The notes: a model not told the origin generated them from the sequence alone. A DNA stretch of 64,000 bases from Streptomyces asiaticus (GCF_018138715.1 NZ_JAGSHX010000006.1:5580001-5644000); one strand, 5' to 3'; counted from the first letter of the stretch, positions 47,982 through 57,664 are shown. Translations and numbers: made by a program.

Positions 47982-50548
47982 CCGTCCTCAAGACCTCACT
48001 GCGCAACTTCGTCGCCCACAAGGGGCGGATGGCGCTGTCCGCGATCGCCGTGCTGCTGTCGGTGGCGTTCGTCTGCGGCACGCTCGTCTTCACCGACACC
48101 ACCAACGCCACGTTCGACAAGCTCTTCGCGAGCACGGCCTCCGACGTCACGGTCAGCCCCAAGGGCGTCAGCGACAAGGACACCCAGCAGGGCCGGATCC
48201 GTACCCTGCCCGGTTCGGAGCTGGCGCGGCTGAAGCAGGTGGACGGCGTCAAGTCGGTGCTCGGCGACGCCACCAGCCAGTCGATCACCGCCGCCGACCG
48301 CGACGACAACAGCATCGGCTCGGACACCGGCGCCCCGACCATCGGCACCAACTGGGACCCGACCGAGAAGCGCTCGGTCGAGATCACCTCCGGCCACGCG
48401 CCACGCGGCCCGACCGAGATCATGGTCGACGCCGACACCGCCAAGAACAAGAAGCTGAAGCTGGGCGACGAGGTGCGGATCATCGCCATCCCGGGCGAGT
48501 TCCGCGCGAAGATCGTCGGCATTGCCACGTTCCAGGTGACCAACCCCGGCGCCACGCTGATCTACATGGACACCGACACCGCGCAGCGCAAGCTGCTCGG
48601 CGCCCCCGGGGTCTACTCCAGCTACTCGCTCACCGCCAAGGCGGGCGTCAGCCACGACCAGCTGAAGAAGAACGTCGTCGCCGACCTCGGCACCGGGGTC
48701 AAGGTGCAGACGAAGGCCGAGTCCAGCAAGGAGGCCGAGGACGACATCGGCTCGTTCCTGGACGTGATGAAGTACGCGATGCTCGGCTTCGCCGGGATCG
48801 CCGTCCTGGTCGGCATCTTCCTGATCGTCAACACCTTCTCGATGCTGGTCGCCCAGCGCACCCGTGAGATCGGCCTGATGCGCGCCATCGGCTCCAGCCG
48901 GAAGCAGATCAACCGGTCGGTGCTGATCGAGGCGCTGCTGCTCGGCGTCGTCGGCTCGATCCTCGGTGTCCTCGGCGGCGTCGGCCTCGCGGTCGGCCTG
49001 ATGAAGATCATGGGCAGCGCGGGGCTCCACCTGAGCACCGACCAGCTGACCGTGAAGGCCACCACGCCCATCGTGGGCATCGGCATCGGCGTCGTCGTCA
49101 CCGTCATCGCGGCGTACATCCCCGCCCGCCGGGCCGGGAAGATCTCCCCGATGGCGGCCCTGCGCGACGCGGGCACCCCGGCGGACAGCAGGGCCGGATG
49201 GATCCGCGGCGCGATCGGCACCCTGCTCACCGCGGGCGGCGCGGCCTCCCTGGTGGTCGCGGGGAACGCGGACAAGGCGGTCGACGGCTCGATGTTCCTG
49301 GGCCTCGGCGTGGTGCTGACGCTCATCGGCTTCATCGTCATCGGCCCGCTGCTGGCCGGTCTGGTGGTCCGGGTACTGGCCACCGTCGTCCTGCGGATCT
49401 TCGGCCCGGTCGGCCGGCTGGCCGAGCGCAACGCGCTGCGCAACCCGCGCCGCACCGGCGCCACCGGCGCGGCCCTGATGATCGGCCTGGCGCTGGTCGC
49501 CTGTCTGTCGGTGGTGGGCTCCTCGATGGTCGCCTCGGCCACCGACGAGCTGGACAAGTCGGTGGGCGCGGACTTCATCATCCAGTCCGACACCGGCCAG
49601 CCGATCACCAAGGGGATCGCGGACGCGGTGCGCCAGGCCAAGGGCCTGAAGCACATCAGCGAGGCCAAGGACATCGAGGGCACCAAGCTCACCCTGCCCG
49701 ACGGCAAGACGGTCACCAAGGACCTCTCGGCCGCCAGCCCGACGTACGCCGAGGATCTGCGCACCCCGGTCGTCGAGGGCGACCTGTCCGCCGCGTACGG
49801 CAAGGACGCCATGTCGGTGCCCGAGGGCTTCGCCAAGGACCACAAGGTGAAGAAGGGCGACACCCTCACCGTCGCCTTCAAGGAGGGCCGCACCGCCAAG
49901 CTGACCGTCGCCGCGATCACCTCGGACGACGTCAGCCTCGACAAGGGCGCGCTGTACCTCAACATCGCCACCGTCGAGCGTTACGTCCCCGCCAAGCTGA
50001 TCCCGGCCGACGTCATGATGCTGGCGCAGGCCAAGGACGGCCAGGAGAAGCAGGCGTACGACTCCCTCAAGTCCCAGCTGCACCACTACCCGTCGGTGAA
50101 GGTGCGCGACCAGACCGACTACAAGAAGGAGGTCAAGGACCAGGTCGGTCAGCTGCTCAACCTGGTCTACGGCCTGCTGGCGCTCGCGATCATCGTCGCC
50201 GTCCTCGGCGTGGTGAACACCCTGGCGCTCTCGGTCGTCGAGCGGACCCGTGAGATCGGCCTGATGCGCGCCATCGGCGTCTCCCGCCGCCAGATGCGCC
50301 GCATGATCCGCCTGGAGTCCGTGGTCATCGCCCTCTTCGGCGCCCTGCTGGGACTCGGGCTCGGCATGGGCTGGGGCACCACGGCCCAGAAGCTGCTGGC
50401 GCTCGAGGGTCTGAAGACCCTGGAGATCCCGTGGCCGACGATCATCACGGTCTTCATCGGCTCCGCCGTCGTGGGCCTGATCGCGGCCCTGGTCCCGGCC
50501 TTCCGGGCGGCGCGGATGAACGTCCTGAACGCGATCGCCACGGAATAG
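47978..50548 (+). CDS. FtsX/MacB-type ABC permease
   Basis: An 856-residue permease with duplicated FtsX halves. Each half has a MacB periplasmic-core-like region and four membrane helices. The N-terminal helix is RMALSAIAVLLSVAFVCGTL, and the conserved RTREIGLMRAIG motif appears twice (near residue 295 and near 752). Two-half permeases of this type are common in Streptomyces lipoprotein or antimicrobial-peptide transport. ATG 47978 overlaps the ATPase stop. Terminator with a T-run follows. Confidence 0.92.
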   Translation: MTVLKTSLRNFVAHKGRMALSAIAVLLSVAFVCGTLVFTDTTNATFDKLFASTASDVTVSPKGVSDKDTQQGRIRTLPGSELARLKQVDGVKSVLGDATSQSITAADRDDNSIGSDTGAPTIGTNWDPTEKRSVEITSGHAPRGPTEIMVDADTAKNKKLKLGDEVRIIAIPGEFRAKIVGIATFQVTNPGATLIYMDTDTAQRKLLGAPGVYSSYSLTAKAGVSHDQLKKNVVADLGTGVKVQTKAESSKEAEDDIGSFLDVMKYAMLGFAGIAVLVGIFLIVNTFSMLVAQRTREIGLMRAIGSSRKQINRSVLIEALLLGVVGSILGVLGGVGLAVGLMKIMGSAGLHLSTDQLTVKATTPIVGIGIGVVVTVIAAYIPARRAGKISPMAALRDAGTPADSRAGWIRGAIGTLLTAGGAASLVVAGNADKAVDGSMFLGLGVVLTLIGFIVIGPLLAGLVVRVLATVVLRIFGPVGRLAERNALRNPRRTGATGAALMIGLALVACLSVVGSSMVASATDELDKSVGADFIIQSDTGQPITKGIADAVRQAKGLKHISEAKDIEGTKLTLPDGKTVTKDLSAASPTYAEDLRTPVVEGDLSAAYGKDAMSVPEGFAKDHKVKKGDTLTVAFKEGRTAKLTVAAITSDDVSLDKGALYLNIATVERYVPAKLIPADVMMLAQAKDGQEKQAYDSLKSQLHHYPSVKVRDQTDYKKEVKDQVGQLLNLVYGLLALAIIVAVLGVVNTLALSVVERTREIGLMRAIGVSRRQMRRMIRLESVVIALFGALLGLGLGMGWGTTAQKLLALEGLKTLEIPWPTIITVFIGSAVVGLIAALVPAFRAARMNVLNAIATE

Positions 50549-50608
50549 CAGAGCCAACGGGGGAAATGAGGCCCGCTGCCCCTCCACGGAGGGAGGGACA
50601 GAAGGGCG

Positions 50609-50652
50609 ACCGGCCCGGTGTGCGACGGGGGAGCGCACCGGGCCGGTTTTTT
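50609..50652 (+). terminator. Rho-independent terminator of the ABC operon
   Basis: ACCGGCCCGGTG (50609-50620) pairs with CACCGGGCCGGT (50636-50647) around a GC-rich loop; TTTTTT follows (50647-50652), an unusual true U-tract for Streptomyces. Confidence 0.9.
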
Positions 50653-50758
50653 CCTGTGCACCGTTTTCTTCTGTGCACCCGGTTTTTCCTGCGTGCCGGG
50701 GCGAATTCGATCACCGGCCGCCATATTGAGGCCGACTTCGCGGAGCGAGGCGCTCAGG

Positions 50759-50995
50759 TCAGTTGATGCCCCACGGGTCGGTGATCGGCGCGGAGTCGCT
50801 GGTGCCGTCGGGGTTGTGCCAGATACAGATGCTTGCGACGACATTGATCGGGACGACCAGGCCTCCAGAGGCCCGGCATTCGGCCTGGGTGACCGAGGGG
50901 CGGGGAGCGGCCTGGGCCGTTCCTCCGATTCCCAGCGTGAGGGCGAGGGCCCCGAGGGTGGTTGCCGCAGCTAACGCAAGGCGACGAGAGCGCAT
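50759..50995 (-). CDS. Small secreted protein
   Basis: A 78-residue protein. A signal peptide (RSRRLALAAATTLGALALTLGIGGTAQAA, cut after AQA around residue 29) precedes a 49-residue mature part with two Cys (ECRASG, SICIWHN) able to form a disulfide. No motif recognised. The ATG at 50995 follows GGAG with a 9-nt gap. It is convergent with the ABC operon. Confidence 0.7.
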   Translation of the reverse strand: MRSRRLALAAATTLGALALTLGIGGTAQAAPRPSVTQAECRASGGLVVPINVVASICIWHNPDGTSDSAPITDPWGIN

Positions 50996-51221
50996 ATCGG
51001 TACACTCCGATCCGGTGGACTTTCCACCTCGGCGAGAAAGCTAGCCGGACGAACTCGAGGAATTCACTAGAGCTGTGACCGCGCGGTTCGGATGAGGGGA
51101 CGTCGGCGTATTCCGGTACGGCAAAACCGCCGCCCGGGTGGGCCCGCAGAATTCCGGCGCAATGTCAATGCATTCGTCGCCGATGGCCGATTCTCTGCCG
51201 CACAGCTACTGGTCCCGTGGT

Positions 51222-51252
51222 TTGACTTGGAGTGCGCTCCAACTCCTAGCGT
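51222..51252 (+). promoter_or_regulatory. MerR-type promoter of the aldo/keto reductase
   Basis: TTGACT (51222-51227) and TAGCGT (51247-51252) are 19 nt apart, the long spacer used by MerR activators. Within it lies the dyad TTGGAG-TGCG-CTCCAA (51227-51242). The 30-nt gap to the start codon carries AAGGAGG. A MerR regulator binding here should bend the spacer to activate. Confidence 0.8.
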
Positions 51253-51281
51253 GATCGTCACGACCACGAAGGAGGTACCCG

Positions 51282-52257
<976 letters not shown>

Positions 52258-52268
<11 letters not shown>

Positions 52269-52896
52269 CCCCCATCAGCTCGCTGATCACCGCGCCCAGC
52301 GCCTGTTGTTCGTCATCCGCCGGCCAGCGGGCGGCGTGCACCATGCGCAGCGCGGTGATCAGCCGCTCCCGCTCCTCCTCCGTACCGAGGTCGCCGAGGT
52401 ACGGCGGGAGGATCACCCCGAGCGCCCGCAACTCGCCGCGGGCACACAGCCGCTCCAGCAGCGCTGCGAGCGGTCCGTTCCTGCGGGTCGTACGCAGCCC
52501 GTCGGCGATGCCGAAGCGGGTCCAGTCCGCGTAAGCCCCGGCCGGTACGTCGCCGATGTGCGCGGCGGCGCGTACGAAGTGCCGGTGGGCAGCGGCTGGG
52601 TCACCGAGTGCCCGGTACGCCGAGCCCATGGTGACGTGCAGCGAGGCGTAGAACCCGCGGACCCGCTCGTCGCCGACCGCGTCCGCGCGGTCCAGGCACT
52701 CCTGGTTCCAGCGCAGTGTCTCGGCGGGGGTGGGCTGGTGCCGGGCGAGGTAGTGCGCGGCCACGCATTTCTCGTAGTCGTCGGCGGCGATGTCCCACGC
52801 CTGCCGGAAGCGGGCGCGGGCATCGTCGGCCCGGCCCTCGGCCTCGGCGGCCATGCCCTGCACGCACAACCGGACGACGGGATTGTCGGGATCCAT
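52258..52896 (-). CDS. TPR-like protein coupled to the MerR-clamp gene
   Basis: A 212-residue helical protein with tetratricopeptide-like pairs ([55 protein letters not shown]). It probably mediates protein contacts. Start ATG 52896 has AAGGAG 6 nt upstream; a GTG at 52911 overlapping the MerR stop is possible. It lies 13 nt after the MerR-clamp gene and is cotranscribed. Confidence 0.75.
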
Positions 52897-52907
52897 TGCG
52901 GTCTCCT

Positions 52908-54056
52908 TCACGGGGTCCGGACGGGCATGACGAGCGTCGTGAAACTGCCCTGATCGGCGGAACGGACGACGACGGGCTCGCTGTCCGAGGCGATCTCCAG
53001 CAGCACGTCCGGCCCCACACCGGCCTCCAGCGCGGGCACGAGGGCGGCCGGGTCGAAGGCGATGCGCAGCGGCGGCCCGGTGGAGAGGGCGGACAACGGA
53101 GGCCCGTCTGCGACGGCGGGCGGTGGCGCGGTGCCATCCACGGCGGCCGACGATGGCGCACCGTCCGCGACGGCGGGCAGCGCCGGGCCACCCTCGACCG
53201 TCAGCCCGCCGTCACCGGTCCGCAGCACCACCGGCCCGTCACCACCCCACCCCGCAACAACCGCACACAGCGCCGCCCGATCGGTGATCACCCGATGCCG
53301 GGCGGCAGCCAGTCCGTCGAGCACCATGCGGTACGCGGGAAACATCTCATCCGCGACGGCAAGCGCCCGCTCCTCCCCGCCCCCACGTACGCGGACGTCG
53401 TCCCCATCCACCTCGATCGCGACCTCCGCCAGCCCCCGCACCCGCCCCGCGACCTCCCGCAACTCCTCCACACCGACCGGCAGCCCACACGGCTCACCGC
53501 TGATCGCGAGCGGCCGCAGCGCCCGTACGGACAGCCGGTAGCGGTCGGTGGCCACCAGCCGCAGCTCCTGCTCGGCGAGCTCGACCAAGACGCAGCCCAG
53601 CACCGGAAACTCCGCCCGCACCGCACCGGACGCCACCGCCGAGCCCACCTGTCGCACCGCGCCCGCCAGCTCGGCGCCGCCGATCCGGACCTGGGCTCGG
53701 CGCGCCCCGCCCGGCAGGGTGCGCAGCACGTCCTCGATGGCCGCACGGGCGGCCGCCGCGGACTCCCTGGTCCGTCGCAGATGGTCCCGCAGCAGCTCCC
53801 GGGCCTCTTCGGGCGGCCCGTCCAGCACGGCCGTCGCCTCGACCAGCGGCAGCCCGGCGTCCCGCAGCCGCCGCAGCAGCGCGGCGCGGGGCGCCTGCTC
53901 CGGGGCGTAGTACCGATACCCGGTGGCCGCGTCCACCCGCGCGGGCCGCAGCACCGCGCAGTCGTCGTAGAACCGCAGCGCGCTCGGCGCCAGCCCGACC
54001 CGGCGGGCGAAGGCGCCGATGCCCATCAGGGGCTCGTCGTCGTCCATGGCCGCCAT
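52908..54056 (-). CDS. MerR regulator fused to a DNA sliding-clamp-like region
   Basis: A 382-residue protein. Residues 11-80 are a MerR helix-turn-helix (MGIGAFARRVGLAPSALRFYDD, then GYRYYAPEQ), with a helical dimer linker to 115. From about 123 to 382 the sequence resembles the beta clamp DnaN. It has the internal strand VLVELAEQELRLVATDRYRLSVR (167-178 ATDRYRLSVR), FPAYRMVL (239-246), and the C-terminal strand set LRIAFDPAALVPALEAG... SEPVVVRSADQGSFTTLVMPVR, ending as clamps do. An Ala/Pro-rich spacer (290-325) lies between the last two clamp-like parts. ATG 54056 follows GAAGG. The region is much shorter than a full clamp (about 370), so one domain may be lost. Confidence 0.82.
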   Translation of the reverse strand: MAAMDDDEPLMGIGAFARRVGLAPSALRFYDDCAVLRPARVDAATGYRYYAPEQAPRAALLRRLRDAGLPLVEATAVLDGPPEEARELLRDHLRRTRESAAAARAAIEDVLRTLPGGARRAQVRIGGAELAGAVRQVGSAVASGAVRAEFPVLGCVLVELAEQELRLVATDRYRLSVRALRPLAISGEPCGLPVGVEELREVAGRVRGLAEVAIEVDGDDVRVRGGGEERALAVADEMFPAYRMVLDGLAAARHRVITDRAALCAVVAGWGGDGPVVLRTGDGGLTVEGGPALPAVADGAPSSAAVDGTAPPPAVADGPPLSALSTGPPLRIAFDPAALVPALEAGVGPDVLLEIASDSEPVVVRSADQGSFTTLVMPVRTP

Positions 54057-54160
54057 GCTCGGCCTTCAAGCGGCTCGAAGGTCAAACGGAACCGCCCCGA
54101 TGAGTTTCGCGCCGCCCCTCGGTCTTACCGGCATAACCCATGACCACCAGGGAGGTCACC

Positions 54161-54559
54161 ATGACCGAGACCGCGAAGGGCACCCGGTTCACCGAGATCG
54201 GCCGGGTCGCCGTCACCGTCGCCGACCAGGACCGGGCGCTCGATTTCTACGTCAACACCCTCGGCTTCGAGAAGCGCGCCGACATTCCCTTCGGCGACGG
54301 CATGCGCTGGATCGAGGTGGGCCCGGCAGGCGCCCCGACCGGCATCGCGCTCGTCCTCCCGCGCGAGGGCCAAACCGCTGAGGGCACCGAGACGGGCCTG
54401 ATCCTCACCTCCGCGGACATCGACGCCGACCACGCCACCCTGCGCTCCCGCGGCGTCGACACCGACCCCGAGGTCCAGCGCTGGGGCGCCCCGGTCCCGC
54501 CGATGTTCGGCTTCCGCGACGCGGACGGCAACTCCCTGATGGTCGTCCAGAACGACTGA
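54161..54559 (+). CDS. VOC (glyoxalase-fold) family protein
   Basis: A 132-residue protein with paired beta-alpha-beta-beta-beta modules. It reads EIGRVAVTVADQDRALDFYVNTLGFEKRAD, RWIEVGPAGAPTGIALVLP and MFGFRDADGNSLMVVQND, typical of glyoxalase/bleomycin-resistance-type proteins. The ATG at 54161 follows AGGGAGGT by 5 nt; an upstream in-frame start at 54140 is less well placed. Single gene divergent from the MerR-clamp gene; substrate unknown. Confidence 0.88.
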   Translation: MTETAKGTRFTEIGRVAVTVADQDRALDFYVNTLGFEKRADIPFGDGMRWIEVGPAGAPTGIALVLPREGQTAEGTETGLILTSADIDADHATLRSRGVDTDPEVQRWGAPVPPMFGFRDADGNSLMVVQND

Positions 54560-54616
54560 GCCCCACCCCGCCGGGAGCCGGTCCGCACACGGGGGCGGAC
54601 CGGTTCCCGGGTACGC

Positions 54617-54773
54617 TCAGCCGCTTGCGGTGGTGTCGTGACCGAAGTGGTCGAGGGCGCCTGCCTTGGCGGCGCGTAGGAAGGTGCCGAAGGTGGCGGG
54701 GCTGGTGGCGAGGATGGTGTCGGGTGCGGCGCTCTCGCGCAGCTGGAGGGCACCGGTGCGGTCGTTGCGTCCA
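54617..54773 (-). pseudogene. Truncated DUF397 remnant
   Basis: On the minus strand one frame reads RNDRTGALQLRESAAPDT, then a C-terminus ATFGTFLRAAKAGALD to the stop at 54617-54619. This matches the second half of DUF397 proteins (VRDSK..TGPVL..... F...V..G). The first half is missing and the frame has no start or ribosome binding site. The remnant ends near a GAATTC at 54775-54780. Confidence 0.65.
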
Positions 54774-55002
54774 GGAATTCGCTCTGGACGACGGCTGGCG
54801 GGATGCCGAGGTCGCGGCGTGGGGGACGGCGTACGAGGACGGGCGGGTGGACGTGACCAGCGTCGACGGGCTGCGGCGGCTCAGCCTGGCCTCGCCCGCC
54901 CGGGCGACTTGGTACTTCGCGCGGCGGGACGGCGTCACCGCCCGGTTGGTGTGGCTCACGCCGTCGCGTGCCGCCACGTTCGACCCCGCCGAGGCGGCCT
55001 GA
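54774..55002 (+). pseudogene. Truncated gene remnant joined to the DUF397 fragment
   Basis: From about 54776 on the plus strand there is a good-coding frame ending at 55002. It starts EFALDDGWRDAEVAAWGTAYEDG and continues TWYFARRDGVTARLVWLTPSRAA. It has strong GC3 codon bias but no start or ribosome binding site; the upstream frame is only antisense to the DUF397 fragment. It looks like the 3' part of a gene whose beginning is lost. Family not recognised. Confidence 0.5.
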
Positions 55003-55101
55003 CCGGCGGCCACCGGGCTCACCGGCGCGTTGTCAGTCGCTCCTAGTAGAACTGTTGCTCACATCGCCCCCCTGACACGCCGCACGGCAGGAGCAGCCAG
55101 C

Positions 55102-56085
55102 ATGAGAAGGCACGACGATCACCTTGAGGAGCTGTACGGCCTCCCGGCTTTCACGTTTCCCGCGCCCGGCGAGACAGCAACCCTGCCCGAACCCGACGCC
55201 GTGGCCTGGCGGATCGGCTATGAGAGGTGGGAATCCGAGGAGAGGTGGGTGGAGACCTTCGGCCGCTTCTGTGCCGAGGTCGACATCACGCGGGTCCGCG
55301 CTCTGATCGTCGGCATCTGGGGCGATGTGGAAGACACCGATCCGTCCGAGGTCATCGAAGCGCTGTTGGCCGTGCGCGACCGGCTGCCCGCCCTGCGGTC
55401 GGTGTTCCTCGGGGACATCACGGACGAGGAGTGCAGTCTCTCCCGGATCAGCCAGACCGACGTCACACCGCTGCTGACCGGCTTTCCCGCACTGGAGGAT
55501 TTCGGCGTGCGCGCGGGGTGGGGCACCAGCCTGGGAGAAACATTGAAGCTGGAGTTCCCCGCCCTGCGCCATGACGCGCTGCGCAGGCTGACCGTGCAAA
55601 GCAGTGGCCTGCCGGGTGGCGTCGTGCGCGGTGTGGGGGCGAGCGAACTGCCCGCGCTGGTCCACCTCGACCTGTGGCTGGGCAGCAACGACACCGGTGG
55701 GGACTGTGAGGTGGCCGATCTGGAGCCGATCCTGTCCGGTGCCCGGATGCCCCGGCTGCGGCACCTGGCCCTGCGCAACAGCGAGATCCAGGACGAGGTC
55801 GCCGCCGCCGTGGCGTCCGCCCCGGTGGTCGCTCGGCTCGAGGTGCTCGACCTTTCCATGGGCATCCTGAGCGACGACGGCGCCGCCGCCCTCCTCAGCG
55901 GCCAGCCGCTGACCCACCTCACAAAGCTGGACCTGCACTACAACTTCCTCAGCGAGCCCTTCCGGCAGCGCATACGCCAAGCGCTCGAACCCGCGGGCGT
56001 CGAAGTGGATCTCGATCAGAGTGACGTCGACTACGAGGCCGACGGCACCGTCTGGCGCTCCATCTGTGTTGAGGGGCTCCCCTAA
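55102..56085 (+). CDS. STM4015-type leucine-rich-repeat protein
   Basis: A 327-residue protein with LRR/ribonuclease-inhibitor-like repeats, such as LPALRSVFLGDIT, LPALVHLDLWLG, MPRLRHLALRNSEIQDE, ARLEVLDLSMGILSDDGAAALLSG and THLTKLDLHYNFLS. The start resembles STM4015-family proteins (HLEELYGLPAFTFP; YERWESEERWVETFGRF). Function unknown; such proteins can bind other proteins. ATG 55102 follows AGGAG by 9 nt. The stop codon lies at the edge of the inverted-repeat element. Confidence 0.85.
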   Translation: MRRHDDHLEELYGLPAFTFPAPGETATLPEPDAVAWRIGYERWESEERWVETFGRFCAEVDITRVRALIVGIWGDVEDTDPSEVIEALLAVRDRLPALRSVFLGDITDEECSLSRISQTDVTPLLTGFPALEDFGVRAGWGTSLGETLKLEFPALRHDALRRLTVQSSGLPGGVVRGVGASELPALVHLDLWLGSNDTGGDCEVADLEPILSGARMPRLRHLALRNSEIQDEVAAAVASAPVVARLEVLDLSMGILSDDGAAALLSGQPLTHLTKLDLHYNFLSEPFRQRIRQALEPAGVEVDLDQSDVDYEADGTVWRSICVEGLP

Positions 56086-56260
56086 GGGGTGTCTTGTCGA
56101 TCAGTCCGGATCAGCGAGCGGCGTCAGGGGGCACCTCCCAGCGGTAGCTGGGGGCGCGGGGGGCACCTCCCAGCGGTAGCTGGGGGAGCGACGAGCGCGG
56201 GGCCGCGAGGTGCCGTGCCGGGCGTCGGGAGCCCGGCACGACCGGCAAGACACCCCCTAG
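56082..56260. repeat. Inverted-repeat element between convergent genes
   Basis: CTAAGGGGTGTCTTG (56082-56096) and CAAGACACCCCCTAG (56246-56260) are inverted repeats with one mismatch. The interior has two direct copies of GGCACCTCCCAGCGGTAGCT plus GGGGG at 56129 and 56162, and a GTGCCGGGC/GCCCGGCAC hairpin. The outer arms contain the stop codons of the LRR gene and gvpK. It resembles a small non-coding mobile-like or terminator-like element common in Streptomyces. Confidence 0.7.
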
Positions 56261-56553
56261 TCGCGGGGGAGCAGGGTGCCCAGCGGGCCGAGGTCCAGGT
56301 TGAGGTCGTCCGGTGTCAGGCCGTGCTGGTCGCACAGCTCCGCCATGCGCTGGTCGAGCAGCATCAGCGTGGTGCCGATGCGCTCGATCTGGTCGTCGGT
56401 GAGGCCGCCCGCGTCGATGCGGCGGATGGCCTGGCGCTCCATCAGCTGGCGGAGGAGTTCGACGACCGTCAGCACCAGGGCCACCAGGTCGCGGCCGACC
56501 GAGTCGCGGTCGATGTCGACGCGGGACGGGGCGGAGGGGACCGGCGTGCTCAT
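56257..56553 (-). CDS. gvpK: Gas vesicle protein GvpK
   Basis: A 98-residue protein with the GvpK line RDLVALVLTVVELLRQLMERQAIRRIDAGGLTDDQIERIG, then LMLLDQRMAELC and LNLDLGPLG. GvpK is an accessory protein needed for vesicle formation. The ATG at 56553 overlaps the stop of the upstream gene (ATGA). It is the last gene of the cluster; its stop lies in the inverted repeat. Confidence 0.92.
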   Translation of the reverse strand: MSTPVPSAPSRVDIDRDSVGRDLVALVLTVVELLRQLMERQAIRRIDAGGLTDDQIERIGTTLMLLDQRMAELCDQHGLTPDDLNLDLGPLGTLLPRD

Positions 56554-56855
56554 AGCGGGCCGCTGTCGGTCCACGGGGCCCGCACCCGTTCGTTGACCGA
56601 GGAGAGCAGGGCGTGCAGGGAGAGGCGGACGAGGGGGACCTCGGCGATCGCGATGACCAGGTCGCCGCTGATGACGACGCCGGTGGCGAGCACCCGGTCG
56701 AGGAGGTCCACGAGGGGGACGCCGAGCGGGCCCAGGGCCTCGGCGGGGGTGGTTCCCCACTCGGGGGCCTCTTGACGGGCGGTGGCGGCGGGGTTCGCCT
56801 CCCACAGGGCCCGGGCCGGAGCGGCATCCCAGGTGGGCCCGGTCATGGGGGTCAT
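56550..56855 (-). CDS. gvpS: GvpA/J-like gas vesicle protein (GvpS)
   Basis: A 101-residue GvpA-fold protein. The hydrophobic shell-type core is LVDLLDRVLATGVVISGDLVIAIAEVPLVRLSLHALLSSV (about 48-88). A leader of 45 residues is Ala/Pro-rich. By position between gvpL and gvpK it corresponds to GvpS of Streptomyces clusters; GvpJ/M types are similar. ATG 56855 overlaps the upstream stop. Confidence 0.85.
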   Translation of the reverse strand: MTPMTGPTWDAAPARALWEANPAATARQEAPEWGTTPAEALGPLGVPLVDLLDRVLATGVVISGDLVIAIAEVPLVRLSLHALLSSVNERVRAPWTDSGPL

Positions 56856-57664
56856 GGGGTCGCCCCCGCGTCCGTGATTCCTCCGTCGACGAAGGAGTAC
56901 GGCACCCACGGTCCGGAGAGTTCGATCCGCACGTCCGCCTCGTCGTGGCGCAACGACGCGAGCGCGGCGCGCAGTTCGCGCTCCCGGCCCAGGTCGAGCA
57001 GGTAGGCCGCGTTCAGCACATGGGTGCGGTGCTTCCCGGTCACCTCGACGCCGTGCGGGCGCAGCCGGCGCGCGGCCACGGCGAGGCCCCGGACGACGGT
57101 GTCCACCCGCTCGGCGGCCCGCAGCGCCAGGGTGTGGCGCTGTTCGCGGCCGCGCTGCCGGGTGCGGACGCGGTCCAGATAGGCGCGGCCGCTCCCGGGG
57201 CCGTCCGACGGGGCGGGGGCCGCTTCGGGCGGCGGCCCCGTGGGGGCGTAGACCTTGACGCCCCATTCGACCCGGCCCGCGATCCGGTCCAGGGCGGTCA
57301 GCAAGGACGTCTGCCGGTCGCCCAGGGCCTCGCGGACGCGGCCGTCGTCGAGATAGACCGTGGCCAGGGGCAGCGGAACGGCCGGGGCCAGCGCCGACGC
57401 CGCCGTGATCACCGCGTGGTGGGCGCGGGCGCAGCGCTCCAGCTCGGCGCCGTCGGACAGCCGCCGGCGCAGCGCCGCCTCGCCGTACCCGGCCGCGGGC
57501 ACGTCCTGGACCACGGCGGTGAGCGGGCCCGCCGCGAGCGTGCGGACCGGGGCGCCGGTGCCGAGCCCGGGGAGTTCCGCCAACGGTTCCGCCGGGTCGG
57601 TGAGGCCGTCGCCCCGGCAGACCGCGAAGGCGTAGGTGAGGGTGGGGGGTTCGGCGCGGGTCAT
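56852..57664 (-). CDS. gvpL: GvpL/GvpF family gas vesicle protein
   Basis: A 270-residue two-domain GvpF/L protein. It starts with LTYAFAVCRGD, has LPLATVYLDDGRVREAL, RIAGRVEWGVKVYAP and ends AAYLLDLGRERELRAALASL... SGPWVPYSFV, the family C-terminus. These proteins interact with GvpA during vesicle assembly. ATG 57664 and the coupled overlaps with neighbours support an operon. Confidence 0.9.
   Translation of the reverse strand: MTRAEPPTLTYAFAVCRGDGLTDPAEPLAELPGLGTGAPVRTLAAGPLTAVVQDVPAAGYGEAALRRRLSDGAELERCARAHHAVITAASALAPAVPLPLATVYLDDGRVREALGDRQTSLLTALDRIAGRVEWGVKVYAPTGPPPEAAPAPSDGPGSGRAYLDRVRTRQRGREQRHTLALRAAERVDTVVRGLAVAARRLRPHGVEVTGKHRTHVLNAAYLLDLGRERELRAALASLRHDEADVRIELSGPWVPYSFVDGGITDAGATP

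Noticed and set aside
47996..50638. An 880-residue minus-strand frame across the permease
   Set aside because: His/Asp/Arg-rich antisense shadow; the plus strand has FtsX motifs and a coupled ATPase.
50754..51005. Alternative 83-residue minus-strand frame in the small secreted protein region
   Set aside because: The overlapping frame 50759-50995 has a good signal peptide and ribosome binding site; the alternative has neither.
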